Origin: Roseomonas aeriglobus
Lineage (GTDB): Bacteria > Pseudomonadota > Alphaproteobacteria > Sphingomonadales > Sphingomonadaceae
Direction of reading: 5' to 3'
NCBI GenBank assembly: GCA_016937575.1
Contig: JAFHKN010000002.1
Span: 930,001-994,000 of the forward strand
Length of the DNA: 64,000 nucleotides
Shown: positions 56,328 to 64,000 of the stretch, piece by piece
Numbering within the stretch: position 1 is the stretch's first letter
Layout: each line of letters starts with the position of its first letter
The notes under the pieces: generated by a model
What the model was told of the DNA's origin: nothing
Databases searched by the model: none
Seen by the model: only the letters and a program-made list of their open reading frames with translations
Position numbers and translations under genes: made by a program

Positions 56328-59294
56328 ATGGGCTACGAAGGCCAGGATTTCTCGGATATCGCCGGCGGCGTTTCGCCGGCGTTCGTCGACACGCTCTATG
56401 CGAAGTACAAGAGCGACCCGTCGGGCCTCGAACCCGGTTGGCGTGACTTCTTCGAAGGGCTGGAGGGCGCCGCGACGGGGCCGTCGTGGGCCAAGACGAA
56501 CTGGCCGCTGTCGGAGACGGATGCGCTCACCGCCGGGCTCGACCCGACGCAAATGGAGCCCGCGCCCAAGCCCGCGAAGCCCGGTGCAAAGCCCGCGCCC
56601 GCCGCCGCCCCGGCCGCCTCGCCTGATGCCATCCGCGCCGCGGCCGATGCGTCGATCCGCGCGATGACGCTGATCCGCACCTACCGCGTCCGCGGTCACC
56701 TGGCAGCGAACCTCGATCCGCTGGGCCTGTCGACCCGCGAGCTGCCGGACGATCTGAAGACCGAATATCACGGCTTCACCGACGACCAGATCGACACGCC
56801 GGTGTATCTCGGCGGCGTGCTCGGCCTGCAGACCGCGACGATCCGCGAGCTCGTCGATATCCTTCGCAAGAACTACTGCGGCAATGTCGGACTGGAATAT
56901 ATGCACATCGCGGACGTGGAGGAGCGCAAGTTCCTGCAGGACCGGATGGAGGGCCGCGACAAGGCGATTCAGTTCACGCCCGACGGCAAGAAGGCGATCC
57001 TCAGCAAGGTGATCCATGCCGAGGGGTACGAGAAGTTCCTCGGAAAGAAATACGTCGGCACCAAGCGTTTCGGCCTGGACGGCGGCGAGAGCATGATCCC
57101 GGCGCTGGAAAGCGTCATCAAATACGGCGGCCAGCAGGGCGTCCGCGAGATCGTTTATGGCATGGCTCACCGTGGCCGCCTGAACGTCCTCGCCAACGTG
57201 ATGGCCAAGCCCTACCGCGCGATCTTCCACGAATTCTCGGGCGGCTCGTCCAATCCTGAGGACGTCGGCGGTTCGGGCGACGTGAAGTACCACCTCGGCA
57301 CCTCGACCGACCGCGAGTTCGACGGGATCAAGGTCCATATGTCGCTGGTCGCCAACCCGTCGCACCTCGAGGCGGCGGACCCGGTCGTGCTGGGCAAGAC
57401 CCGCGCGATCCAGACGCTGGCCAACGACCTCAATGAACACAAGGCGTCGCTGCCGGTGCTGATCCACGGCGACGCGGCGTTCGCGGGCCAGGGGATCGTC
57501 TGGGAATGCCTCGGCTTCTCGGGGATTCGCGGTTACAACACCGGCGGTTGCGTCCACTTCATCATCAACAACCAGGTCGGCTTCACCACCAGCCCGCAGT
57601 TCGCGCGTAGCTCGCCGTACCCGTCGGACGTGGCGAAGGGCGTCCAGGCGCCGATCTTCCACGTCAATGGCGACGATCCCGAAGCCGTGACCTTCGCCAC
57701 CAAGATGGCGATCGAGTTCCGCCAGACCTTCCACCGCGATGTCGTTATCGACATGTGGTGCTATCGCCGCTTCGGCCACAACGAAGGCGACGAACCATCG
57801 TTCACCCAGCCGCTGATGTACGCCAAGATCAAGCAGCACCCCGGTGTCAGCAAGATCTACGGCGATCGGCTGATGGCGGAAGGCGTCGTCGACCAGGCGT
57901 GGATCGACGAACAGTGGAAGCAGTTCGACACGCTGATGGAAGGCGAGTTCGAGGCCGGTGCCTCGTACAAGCCGAACAAGGCGGACTGGTTCGCCGGCCG
58001 CTGGTCGGGCCTGCATGCGCCCGCCGACGGCGAAAGCAGCCGCCGCAACGTCGAGACGGGCATCGACAAGAAGCTGTTCGACAGCCTCGGCCGCACGCTG
58101 ACGACGGTTCCGGACAGCATCCAGATCCACAAGACGCTGTCGCGCGTGCTCGACGCCAAGCGGAACATGTTCGCCAGCGGTGAGAATTTCGACTGGGCGA
58201 CCGGCGAAGCGCTCGCGTTCGGCTCGCTGATGTCGGAAGGCTATGGCGTCCGCCTGTCGGGGCAGGATTCGGGCCGCGGCACGTTCAGCCAGCGTCACGC
58301 GGTGTGGGTCGACCAGACCGATGAGCATAAATATGTGCCGCTGACGACGCTGCCCCATGGCCGCTTCGAAGTGCTCGATTCGCCGCTCAGCGAATATGGC
58401 GTGCTCGGCTTCGAATATGGCTTCGCGCTTGCCGACCCGAAGACGCTCGTGCTGTGGGAGGCGCAGTTCGGCGATTTCGTGAACGGCGCGCAGATCATGA
58501 TCGACCAGTTCATCACGAGCGGTGAGTCGAAGTGGCTCCGCGCCAACGGCCTCGTGATGCTGCTGCCGCATGGTTATGAGGGGCAGGGGCCGGAGCATAG
58601 CTCGGCGCGTCCGGAACGCTTCCTCCAGGCCTGTGCGCAGGACAATATCCAGGTCGCCAACTGCACTACGCCGGCGAACTATTTCCACCTGCTGCGCCGG
58701 CAGATGCACCGGACGTTCCGCAAGCCGCTGGTCATCATGACGCCGAAGTCGCTGCTGCGGCACAAACTCGCAGTAAGCAAGGCGGAGGACTTCCTGGGCG
58801 ACAGCCACTTCCGCCGCATCCTGTCGGACCCGAAGGCGCCGTCGGACGCCAATACAAAGCGCCTCGTCCTTTGCACCGGCAAGGTCAGCTACGACCTGAT
58901 GGAGGCACGCGACGCCGCGGGCGATACGGATACGCAGATCGTCCGCATCGAACAGCTCTATCCCTTCCCGGGCGAGCCGCTGGCCGAGCGCATCCGCAAC
59001 ATGCCGAACCTCGAAGAGATCATCTGGGCGCAGGAAGAGCCGAAGAACAACGGTTACTGGTTCTTCGTCGAGCCGCTGATCGAGGAAGCGCTGGCCGACG
59101 CCGGCTGCCGTATCCGCCGCGCGCGCTACGCCGGCCGTGCGGCCTCCGCCTCGCCGGCAACGGGCCTGATGAAGCGGCACCAGCTCGAACAGGCGGCGCT
59201 CGTCGCCGACGCGCTGGGCCACAATGTTCGCGAGGAAATCCGCCGCGCGCAGAAGAGTGAAGACCCCAAGACGACCGGGAAGGCTGGATCGTAA
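56328..59294 (+). CDS. sucA: 2-oxoglutarate dehydrogenase E1
   Basis: This thiamine-diphosphate enzyme decarboxylates 2-oxoglutarate and passes the succinyl group to SucB. It has 988 residues from the ATG at 56328, with GTGAGGA 7 bp upstream; a GTG at 56322 is less well placed. The N-terminal segment GYEGQDFSDIAGGVSPAFVD is usual in this family for E2 binding. GMAHRGRLNVLANVMAKPYR, HGDAAFAGQGIVWECLG, GGCVHFIINNQVGFTTSP and YRRFGHNEGDEPSFTQP hold the ThDP and active-site residues. A linker at about 70-105 is Ala/Pro-rich. It is in the mdh/suc/lpd block, next to sucB. Confidence 0.97.
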   Translation: MGYEGQDFSDIAGGVSPAFVDTLYAKYKSDPSGLEPGWRDFFEGLEGAATGPSWAKTNWPLSETDALTAGLDPTQMEPAPKPAKPGAKPAPAAAPAASPDAIRAAADASIRAMTLIRTYRVRGHLAANLDPLGLSTRELPDDLKTEYHGFTDDQIDTPVYLGGVLGLQTATIRELVDILRKNYCGNVGLEYMHIADVEERKFLQDRMEGRDKAIQFTPDGKKAILSKVIHAEGYEKFLGKKYVGTKRFGLDGGESMIPALESVIKYGGQQGVREIVYGMAHRGRLNVLANVMAKPYRAIFHEFSGGSSNPEDVGGSGDVKYHLGTSTDREFDGIKVHMSLVANPSHLEAADPVVLGKTRAIQTLANDLNEHKASLPVLIHGDAAFAGQGIVWECLGFSGIRGYNTGGCVHFIINNQVGFTTSPQFARSSPYPSDVAKGVQAPIFHVNGDDPEAVTFATKMAIEFRQTFHRDVVIDMWCYRRFGHNEGDEPSFTQPLMYAKIKQHPGVSKIYGDRLMAEGVVDQAWIDEQWKQFDTLMEGEFEAGASYKPNKADWFAGRWSGLHAPADGESSRRNVETGIDKKLFDSLGRTLTTVPDSIQIHKTLSRVLDAKRNMFASGENFDWATGEALAFGSLMSEGYGVRLSGQDSGRGTFSQRHAVWVDQTDEHKYVPLTTLPHGRFEVLDSPLSEYGVLGFEYGFALADPKTLVLWEAQFGDFVNGAQIMIDQFITSGESKWLRANGLVMLLPHGYEGQGPEHSSARPERFLQACAQDNIQVANCTTPANYFHLLRRQMHRTFRKPLVIMTPKSLLRHKLAVSKAEDFLGDSHFRRILSDPKAPSDANTKRLVLCTGKVSYDLMEARDAAGDTDTQIVRIEQLYPFPGEPLAERIRNMPNLEEIIWAQEEPKNNGYWFFVEPLIEEALADAGCRIRRARYAGRAASASPATGLMKRHQLEQAALVADALGHNVREEIRRAQKSEDPKTTGKAGS

Positions 59295-59310
59295 GCTAAG
59301 CTGATCCTGT

Positions 59311-59412
59311 GCCCTGGCGAAGGCCGGGGTCCAGGTTCGTGATGTTGAGTTGGATAGCGATACGGTTCACTTCGACCCGATCGCAACTGGGCCCCGGCCT
59401 TCGCCGGGGAAC
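59311..59412 (+). repeat. Palindromic repeat (CCCCGGC-GAAG-GCCGGGG type)
   Basis: The left arm (59311-59335), GCCCTGGCGAAGGCCGGGGT and CCAGG, and the right arm (59386-59412), ACTGGGCCCCGGCC..CGCCGGGGAAC, are 50 nt apart. It is a relative of 19433-19501 and of the pair around the GIY-YIG gene. It fills the sucA-sucB gap. Confidence 0.85.
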
Positions 59413-59428
59413 AAGAGGGCTGAAAAGA

Positions 59429-60649
59429 ATGTCGACCGAAATCAAAGTCCCCGTCCTGGGCGAATCGATCACCGAAGCGACGCTGGGGGAATGGCTGAAG
59501 CAGCCGGGTGACCCCGTCGCCGCCGACGAGCCCATCGCGAGCCTGGAAACCGACAAGGTCTCCGTCGAAGTCCCCGCCCCGGTCGCCGGCGTGATGGGTC
59601 AGTACGGGGTGCAGGTCGGCGACACCGTCGCCGTCGGCGCGACGATCGGCGTGATCGAGGCGGGTGACGGTGCGGCCGCCAAGCCCGCCGCCGCCGCTCC
59701 GGCGCCCACGCCCGCCCCGACCGAAGCTGCCGGCCAGCAGGCCCCGGCCAGCGGTGGTGGCGACGCGCCGGCTGCGCTCAGCCCGTCGGTTCGCCGCGCG
59801 GTGCTGGAAACCGGCGTCGATCCCGCGACGATCAAGGGCACCGGCAAGGACGGCCGCCTGACCAAAGACGATGTGCTGGCGGCCAAGTCGGCGCCGGCCC
59901 CGCAGGCTGCGGCTCCCGCCGCCGCCCCGGCGCAGGCCGCAACGGGCGAGCGTCGCGAAGAGCGCGTCAAGATGACCCGCTTGCGCCAGACGATCGCCAA
60001 GCGTCTGAAGGAAGCACAGAATACCGCCGCCATGCTCACGACGTTCAACGACGTCGACATGACCGCGGTGATCGAGGCACGCGCCAAGTACAAGGACCTG
60101 TTCGAAAAGAAGCACGGCGTCCGCCTGGGCTTCATGGGCTTCTTCGTGAAGGCCGCGACGATGGCGCTAAAGGACATTCCCGCCGTCAACGCCAGCATCG
60201 AAGGCGATGAGATCGTTTACCACGACTATGCCGACATCTCGGTCGCGGTCAGTGCGCCACAGGGCCTGGTCGTTCCGGTTATCCGCGACGCGCAAAACCT
60301 GTCGGTCGCCGGGATCGAAAAGACCATCGGCGACTTCGGGAAGCGCGCCAAGGACGGCACGCTGAAGATGGACGAGATGAAGGGCGGTACCTTCACCATC
60401 TCGAACGGCGGCGTGTTCGGTTCGCTGATGTCGACCCCGATCATCAACCCGCCGCAGTCGGCGGTGCTCGGCCTTCACCGCATCGAGGACCGCCCGGTGG
60501 TCCGTGACGGTCAGGTCGTGGTGCGCCCGATGATGTATCTCGCGCTCAGCTACGATCACCGCCTGATCGACGGCCGCGAGGCGGTGACCTTCCTCGTCGC
60601 GCTGAAGAACGCGATCGAGGACCCGACGCGGATTCTGATCGACCTGTAA
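59429..60649 (+). CDS. sucB: Dihydrolipoamide succinyltransferase E2
   Basis: This is the core of the 2-oxoglutarate dehydrogenase complex. It has 406 residues. An N-terminal lipoyl domain has Lys43 in [11 protein letters not shown]. An Ala/Pro-rich linker follows, then the E1/E3-binding domain ([20 protein letters not shown]), a second Ala-rich linker and the catalytic domain with [12 protein letters not shown], in which His376 and Asp380 are catalytic. It starts at the ATG at 59429 just after a palindromic repeat. It passes reducing equivalents to Lpd, encoded next. Confidence 0.96.
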   Translation: MSTEIKVPVLGESITEATLGEWLKQPGDPVAADEPIASLETDKVSVEVPAPVAGVMGQYGVQVGDTVAVGATIGVIEAGDGAAAKPAAAAPAPTPAPTEAAGQQAPASGGGDAPAALSPSVRRAVLETGVDPATIKGTGKDGRLTKDDVLAAKSAPAPQAAAPAAAPAQAATGERREERVKMTRLRQTIAKRLKEAQNTAAMLTTFNDVDMTAVIEARAKYKDLFEKKHGVRLGFMGFFVKAATMALKDIPAVNASIEGDEIVYHDYADISVAVSAPQGLVVPVIRDAQNLSVAGIEKTIGDFGKRAKDGTLKMDEMKGGTFTISNGGVFGSLMSTPIINPPQSAVLGLHRIEDRPVVRDGQVVVRPMMYLALSYDHRLIDGREAVTFLVALKNAIEDPTRILIDL

Positions 60650-60671
60650 GCGCAGGACCAAAGTACCCACA

Positions 60672-60802
60672 TCCGTTCGTGCTGAGCTTGTCGAAGCACC
60701 GTTCTTCTTCGTCGAACGGATCGAAAAGAAGTACAGCCCCTCGAAGGGCCCCATCAAAATATCACTTTGATGGGTACCCGCGACAAGCTCAGGGCGAACG
60801 GA
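60672..60802 (+). repeat. Palindromic repeat (GCTGAGCTTGTCG type) before lpd
   Basis: The left arm CGTGCTGAGCTTGTCG (within 60672-60693) and the right arm CGACAAGCTCAGGGCGAACG (60781-60800) are inverted copies over 22 nt with two mismatches. A second pair, CCCATCAAA and TTTGATGGG, lies inside near 60750-60773. The right edge supplies GGAG (60800-60803) 8 bp from the lpd start. Confidence 0.82.
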
Positions 60803-60811
60803 GTGAGTTTC

Positions 60812-62203
60812 ATGGCTGAATACGACTACGACGTCCTCGTGATCGGCGCTGGCCCCGGTGGCTATGTCGCCGCAATCCGTGCGGCACAGCTGGGGCTGAA
60901 GACGGCGTGCGCGGAAAGCCGCGAGACGCTGGGTGGCACCTGTCTCAACGTCGGCTGCATTCCGTCGAAGGCGATGCTGCATGCGTCCGAGTTGTTCGAT
61001 CATGCCGCCAACGGCACGATGGCGAAGCTGGGCATCAAGGTTCAGCCTGAGCTCGACCTGGAAACGATGCATGGCCAGCGCCGCGATGCGGTGAAGCAGC
61101 TGACGGGCGGCATCGAGTTCCTGTTCAAGAAGAACAAGGTGACCTGGCTGAAGGGCAAGGCGGCGTTCAAGGACGCGCACAGCGTCGACGTCGCCGGCCA
61201 GACGGTAACCGCCAAGAACATCGTCATCGCGACCGGTTCCTCGGTCACCCCGCTGCCGGGCGTCGAGATCGATCAAAAGGTCATCGTCGATTCGACCGGC
61301 GCACTGGAGCTGGCGAAGGTCCCGAACCACATGGTCGTCATCGGCGGCGGTGTGATCGGGTTGGAGCTGGGTTCGGTGTGGCGGCGCCTGGGTGCCAAGG
61401 TCACCTGCGTCGAATTCCTCGACCAGATCCTGCCCGGCTTCGACGGCGAAATCCGCAAGGAAGCCAACAAGATCTTCAAGAAGCAGGGGATCGAGTTCAA
61501 GCTGTCGACCAAGGTCACCGGCATCCAGAATAACGGCGACAGCGCGACGCTGACGCTGGAGCCTGCCCAGGGCGGTGAAGCGACGACGCTCGACGCCGAT
61601 GTCGTGCTGGTGTCGATCGGCCGTCGCCCGAACACCGACGGGCTGAACCTGGAAGCGGCGGGTCTGTCGACCAACCAGCGCGGCCAGATCGAAATCGATC
61701 ACGACTTCCGCACCAAGACCGACGGTGTCTGGGCGATCGGTGACGTCGTGCCGGGCCCGATGCTCGCGCACAAGGCCGAGGACGAAGGCATTGCGGTCGC
61801 CGAGAACATCGCCGGCCAGACGGGCATCGTGAACCACGACATCATTCCGAGCGTCGTCTACACTTGGCCCGAGATCGCCGGCGTCGGCCTGACCGAAGAA
61901 CAGGCCAAGGAAAAGGGCGAGGTCAAGGTCGGCAAGTTCCCGATGATGGCTAACAGCCGCGCCAAGACCAACCACGAGCCGGACGGTTTCGTGAAGGTCA
62001 TCTCGGACGCCAAGACCGACCGCGTGCTCGGCGCGTGGGTGATCGCGGTCCCCGGCGGCACCATGATCGCGCAGATCGCGCAAGCGATGGAATTCGGCGC
62101 GACCAGCGAGGATATCGCCTACACCTGCCACGCCCACCCGACCCATTCGGAAGCGATCAAGGAAGCCGCGATGGCGGTGCAGGGCAAGCCCATCCACATC
62201 TGA
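60812..62203 (+). CDS. lpd: Dihydrolipoamide dehydrogenase E3
   Basis: This FAD enzyme reoxidises dihydrolipoamide on SucB and makes NADH. It has 463 residues from the ATG at 60812. The FAD loop is GAGPGG. The redox-active disulfide is Cys44/Cys49 in GGTCLNVGCIPSK. The NAD site is VVIGGGVIGLELGSVWRRLG. The C-terminal catalytic region is CHAHPTHSEAIKE. It ends the TCA block and is followed by a strong hairpin. The upstream in-frame start at 60767 lies within the repeat and is unlikely. Confidence 0.97.
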   Translation: MAEYDYDVLVIGAGPGGYVAAIRAAQLGLKTACAESRETLGGTCLNVGCIPSKAMLHASELFDHAANGTMAKLGIKVQPELDLETMHGQRRDAVKQLTGGIEFLFKKNKVTWLKGKAAFKDAHSVDVAGQTVTAKNIVIATGSSVTPLPGVEIDQKVIVDSTGALELAKVPNHMVVIGGGVIGLELGSVWRRLGAKVTCVEFLDQILPGFDGEIRKEANKIFKKQGIEFKLSTKVTGIQNNGDSATLTLEPAQGGEATTLDADVVLVSIGRRPNTDGLNLEAAGLSTNQRGQIEIDHDFRTKTDGVWAIGDVVPGPMLAHKAEDEGIAVAENIAGQTGIVNHDIIPSVVYTWPEIAGVGLTEEQAKEKGEVKVGKFPMMANSRAKTNHEPDGFVKVISDAKTDRVLGAWVIAVPGGTMIAQIAQAMEFGATSEDIAYTCHAHPTHSEAIKEAAMAVQGKPIHI

Positions 62204-62208
62204 TCGTC

Positions 62209-62238
62209 CCCGCGCCGCAGCGAGGGCTGCGGCGCGGG
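62209..62238. terminator. 13-bp GC hairpin after lpd
   Basis: CCCGCGCCGCAGC (62209-62221) and GCTGCGGCGCGGG (62226-62238) form a perfect stem with a GAGG loop, 5 bp after the lpd stop. It lies between convergent genes and can serve as a terminator in both directions. The following T content is low. Confidence 0.65.
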
Positions 62239-62270
62239 TCGTTCATCGACGTCTGCGGCGTGACGGTCGT

Positions 62271-63953
62271 CTACCGCGTCGCACAGGTATCCGTCGGCCC
62301 CGCCGCGAGATCGAGACACCGCCCGTCGACCTCACCGGGCTTCAGCGGCAGGCCGACCAGCGCGGCCAGTGTCGGCGCGATGTCGACCGTTTCCACCGCC
62401 AAGGGCTGCTCATAGCCCGCGATACCCTTGCGCCAGAACAGGATCGGCACGCGGCGGTCGTAGTTCCAAAAGCTGCCGTGCGTCGCGACATAGCCCTTGG
62501 TCGGATCGGGAATCGGCGTCACGAAGCGCTTCAGCACGACGACGAAGTCGCCCGAACGCTGGGCGTTATAGCTGACACGCGCACGTTCCAGCAGGCTCCA
62601 TTCGTCGGGCGGGGTCGTCGGCAGAGGCGTCGCCGCGATCTGCGCGGCGGTGAAGACCGTTTCGACCTGCGGATGCGCCTTCGCTATCCTCACCGCTTCG
62701 GCAAGCACGCGGTCGTGGTCGGCCTTCGACAGCTTCGGGTCGATCCAGACATCGCCGATCGAGCCGCCCCACAGCAGCTGGCCCTGTAGCCCCAGCTTCG
62801 CCGCGATCTGCTCCCCAATTTTCTTCGGCGTGAAATTCGGGTCAAGCCGCTGCGCCGACGGCACGGCGTCTTCGCGGTGACGCTCCGGCAGATCGAGCCC
62901 GCCATGGTCCGCGGTTAGCGCGACGACGTAGTCGACACCGGTGCGGTCGAGCGTCGCGAAGAAATCGCCCAGATCACGATCGAGCGAAGCGAGGTTCAGG
63001 CACATCTCGGTGCCGCCGGTGCCATAGGTATGGCCGACATAATCGGTCGCCGACGCGCCGACGGTGATGATGTCGGTCGACGGGCCCTGGCCGAGCTTCA
63101 TGTCCTGGATCAGTCCCGCGGCCAGTGCGAGCGTTGCGCCGTCGAAGGCGGGGTTGGCACGCCATGCGCGGCCGGCTTCACCCGGCTTGCGCTCGAACCG
63201 GCCGGTGCCGACCGTCTTGCCGCCGCCGATCGACACCGCATGGTCGCGCGACCGGCAATAGTCGGGCAATTGCAGCGCGGGCTGGCCTGCCGCGATCATC
63301 CTGCCGACTGCGGTGTTGGCGCGGGTGACGGCGCCGGGTTCGCGGCGGCCGGCGTAGCTGACATAGGCGTTCCTGTCGCCGTCCCACCACCAGATCTCGT
63401 CGAGATTGTGCCCGCCGGTCATCACCGCCGCGCGGTCCTTGCCCGCGACCGACACCGCACGGACCGCCGGGTTCGCCGCCTTCATCCGTTCGCCGAGCGT
63501 CGGCACCAGCAGATGCTTGTCCGACACGGTGTACTTGTTCGAATTCGAACCCGGTACGCTCTCGTCCTCCGCGCAATAGATCGTCTTGTCCTCGCGCGCG
63601 GCCTTCAGGTCGGTCCAGTCGTTGGCGATGATGCCGGTGCGGCCCGGGCGCACGCCGGTGGTGATCGTCGAATGGCCGGGGCAGGTTTCCGTCGCGGCAT
63701 GGCTCTGGTAGCCTGCCGGAAAGACGACCCCGTCCTGCAAGCGTGCAAGGCCGCCGGTGAAGTAGCGGCGGTATTCGTTGAAGACGTCGCCGGAAAACTG
63801 GTCGACCGAAATGACGACGACCAGCTTCGGCGCGGTCTTGGGCATGCCGACGGTGGCCGGTGCGGAAACGGGGGCGTCTTGCGCGATACCGGGTACGGCA
63901 GCGCCAAGAAAACTTAGGGGCATGGCCAGGAGGGCGAGGGGGGCAAGCTTCAC
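62271..63953 (-). CDS. Exported PafA-type alkaline phosphatase
   Basis: This is a 560-residue exported phosphomonoesterase of the alkaline phosphatase/nucleotide pyrophosphatase superfamily. The GTG at 63953 has GGAG 7 bp upstream and directly begins a signal peptide (KLAPLALLAMPLSFLGAA); the GTG at 63986 is less likely. VVVISVDQFSGD holds the first metal Asp. ATETCPGHSTITTG holds the nucleophile Thr, followed by a NDW typical of PafA-like enzymes. GASATDYVGHTYG and ALTADHGGLDLPE hold further metal ligands. It would release phosphate from monoesters outside the cell. It is convergent with lpd. Confidence 0.92.
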   Translation of the reverse strand: MKLAPLALLAMPLSFLGAAVPGIAQDAPVSAPATVGMPKTAPKLVVVISVDQFSGDVFNEYRRYFTGGLARLQDGVVFPAGYQSHAATETCPGHSTITTGVRPGRTGIIANDWTDLKAAREDKTIYCAEDESVPGSNSNKYTVSDKHLLVPTLGERMKAANPAVRAVSVAGKDRAAVMTGGHNLDEIWWWDGDRNAYVSYAGRREPGAVTRANTAVGRMIAAGQPALQLPDYCRSRDHAVSIGGGKTVGTGRFERKPGEAGRAWRANPAFDGATLALAAGLIQDMKLGQGPSTDIITVGASATDYVGHTYGTGGTEMCLNLASLDRDLGDFFATLDRTGVDYVVALTADHGGLDLPERHREDAVPSAQRLDPNFTPKKIGEQIAAKLGLQGQLLWGGSIGDVWIDPKLSKADHDRVLAEAVRIAKAHPQVETVFTAAQIAATPLPTTPPDEWSLLERARVSYNAQRSGDFVVVLKRFVTPIPDPTKGYVATHGSFWNYDRRVPILFWRKGIAGYEQPLAVETVDIAPTLAALVGLPLKPGEVDGRCLDLAAGPTDTCATR

Positions 63954-64000
63954 GACGGCGCTCCGATCGGGCAAGGATGATTGCACCCCTCGCTATTCCA

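Noticed and set aside
55740..59222. 1160-codon open frame on the minus strand
   Set aside because: It is antisense to sucD and sucA, has Arg/Asp/Glu/His-rich composition typical of shadow frames in GC-rich DNA, and no family motif; the plus-strand genes are certain.
60167..62197. 676-codon open frame on the minus strand
   Set aside because: It is antisense to sucB and lpd. It is a product of codon-position GC bias, with no recognisable domain.

Overview
The window is GC-rich and almost fully coding. It looks like the chromosome of an alphaproteobacterium of the order Sphingomonadales, most likely Sphingomonas or a close relative. The reasons are the gene content, the mdh-sucD-sucA-sucB-lpd order, the many GTG starts with 1-4 bp stop/start overlaps, and at least a dozen short palindromic extragenic repeats of several families. 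No tRNA, rRNA, CRISPR array, prophage or insertion sequence was found.

Region 1 (1-8.9 kb) is a propionyl-CoA to succinyl-CoA operon: pccB (3' part only), an RHH/coiled-coil gene pair with its own promoter, mce, scpA, a DUF3445 haem oxygenase-like gene, two small membrane proteins, bioB, another small membrane protein and pccA. BioB can supply the biotin that PccA carries. scpA holds an extragenic repeat inserted in frame in its interdomain linker. Region 2 (8.9-19.4 kb) has a soluble chemotaxis receptor and a valine-degradation run: mmsA, a STAS-like gene, a RidA-family gene, a polysaccharide deacetylase, an isobutyryl-CoA-type dehydrogenase, phaC, 3-hydroxyisobutyryl-CoA hydrolase, enoyl-CoA hydratase and mmsB. 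Valine ends as propionyl-CoA, which feeds region 1.

Region 3 (19.5-31.2 kb) looks like a stress block: a secreted beta-helix protein, Mn catalase with a YciE-like protein, a four-gene operon (unknown 743-aa barrel protein, SDR, small hydrophilic protein, Zn dehydrogenase), a CDF metal transporter, a catalase-family haem protein and a YdeP-like molybdoenzyme. Three of its promoter regions carry GGAAC-N17-GTT-type elements expected for the alphaproteobacterial general stress sigma factor EcfG. Two of them overlap on opposite strands.

Region 4 (31.2-38.8 kb) has a sodium/solute symporter and then a six-gene set that reads as synthesis and export of a lipid with a CDP-activated head group: flippase, CDP-glycerol glycerophosphotransferase-like, lipid kinase, nucleotidyltransferase-like, MobA-like NTP transferase and HAD-IB phosphatase. 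Region 5 (38.8-51.4 kb) is mixed: an amidohydrolase pair of which one has lost its metal ligands, a TonB receptor, two sugar transporters, kynureninase, a C13 peptidase, a ClpP-like peptidase and CreD.

Region 6 (51.5-62.2 kb) is the TCA block sdhB, zapE, mdh, GIY-YIG nuclease, sucD, sucA, sucB, lpd. sdhCDA and sucC are not adjacent. The GIY-YIG gene lies exactly between the two arms of a palindromic repeat found elsewhere in the window without a gene. A PafA-type alkaline phosphatase ends the window.
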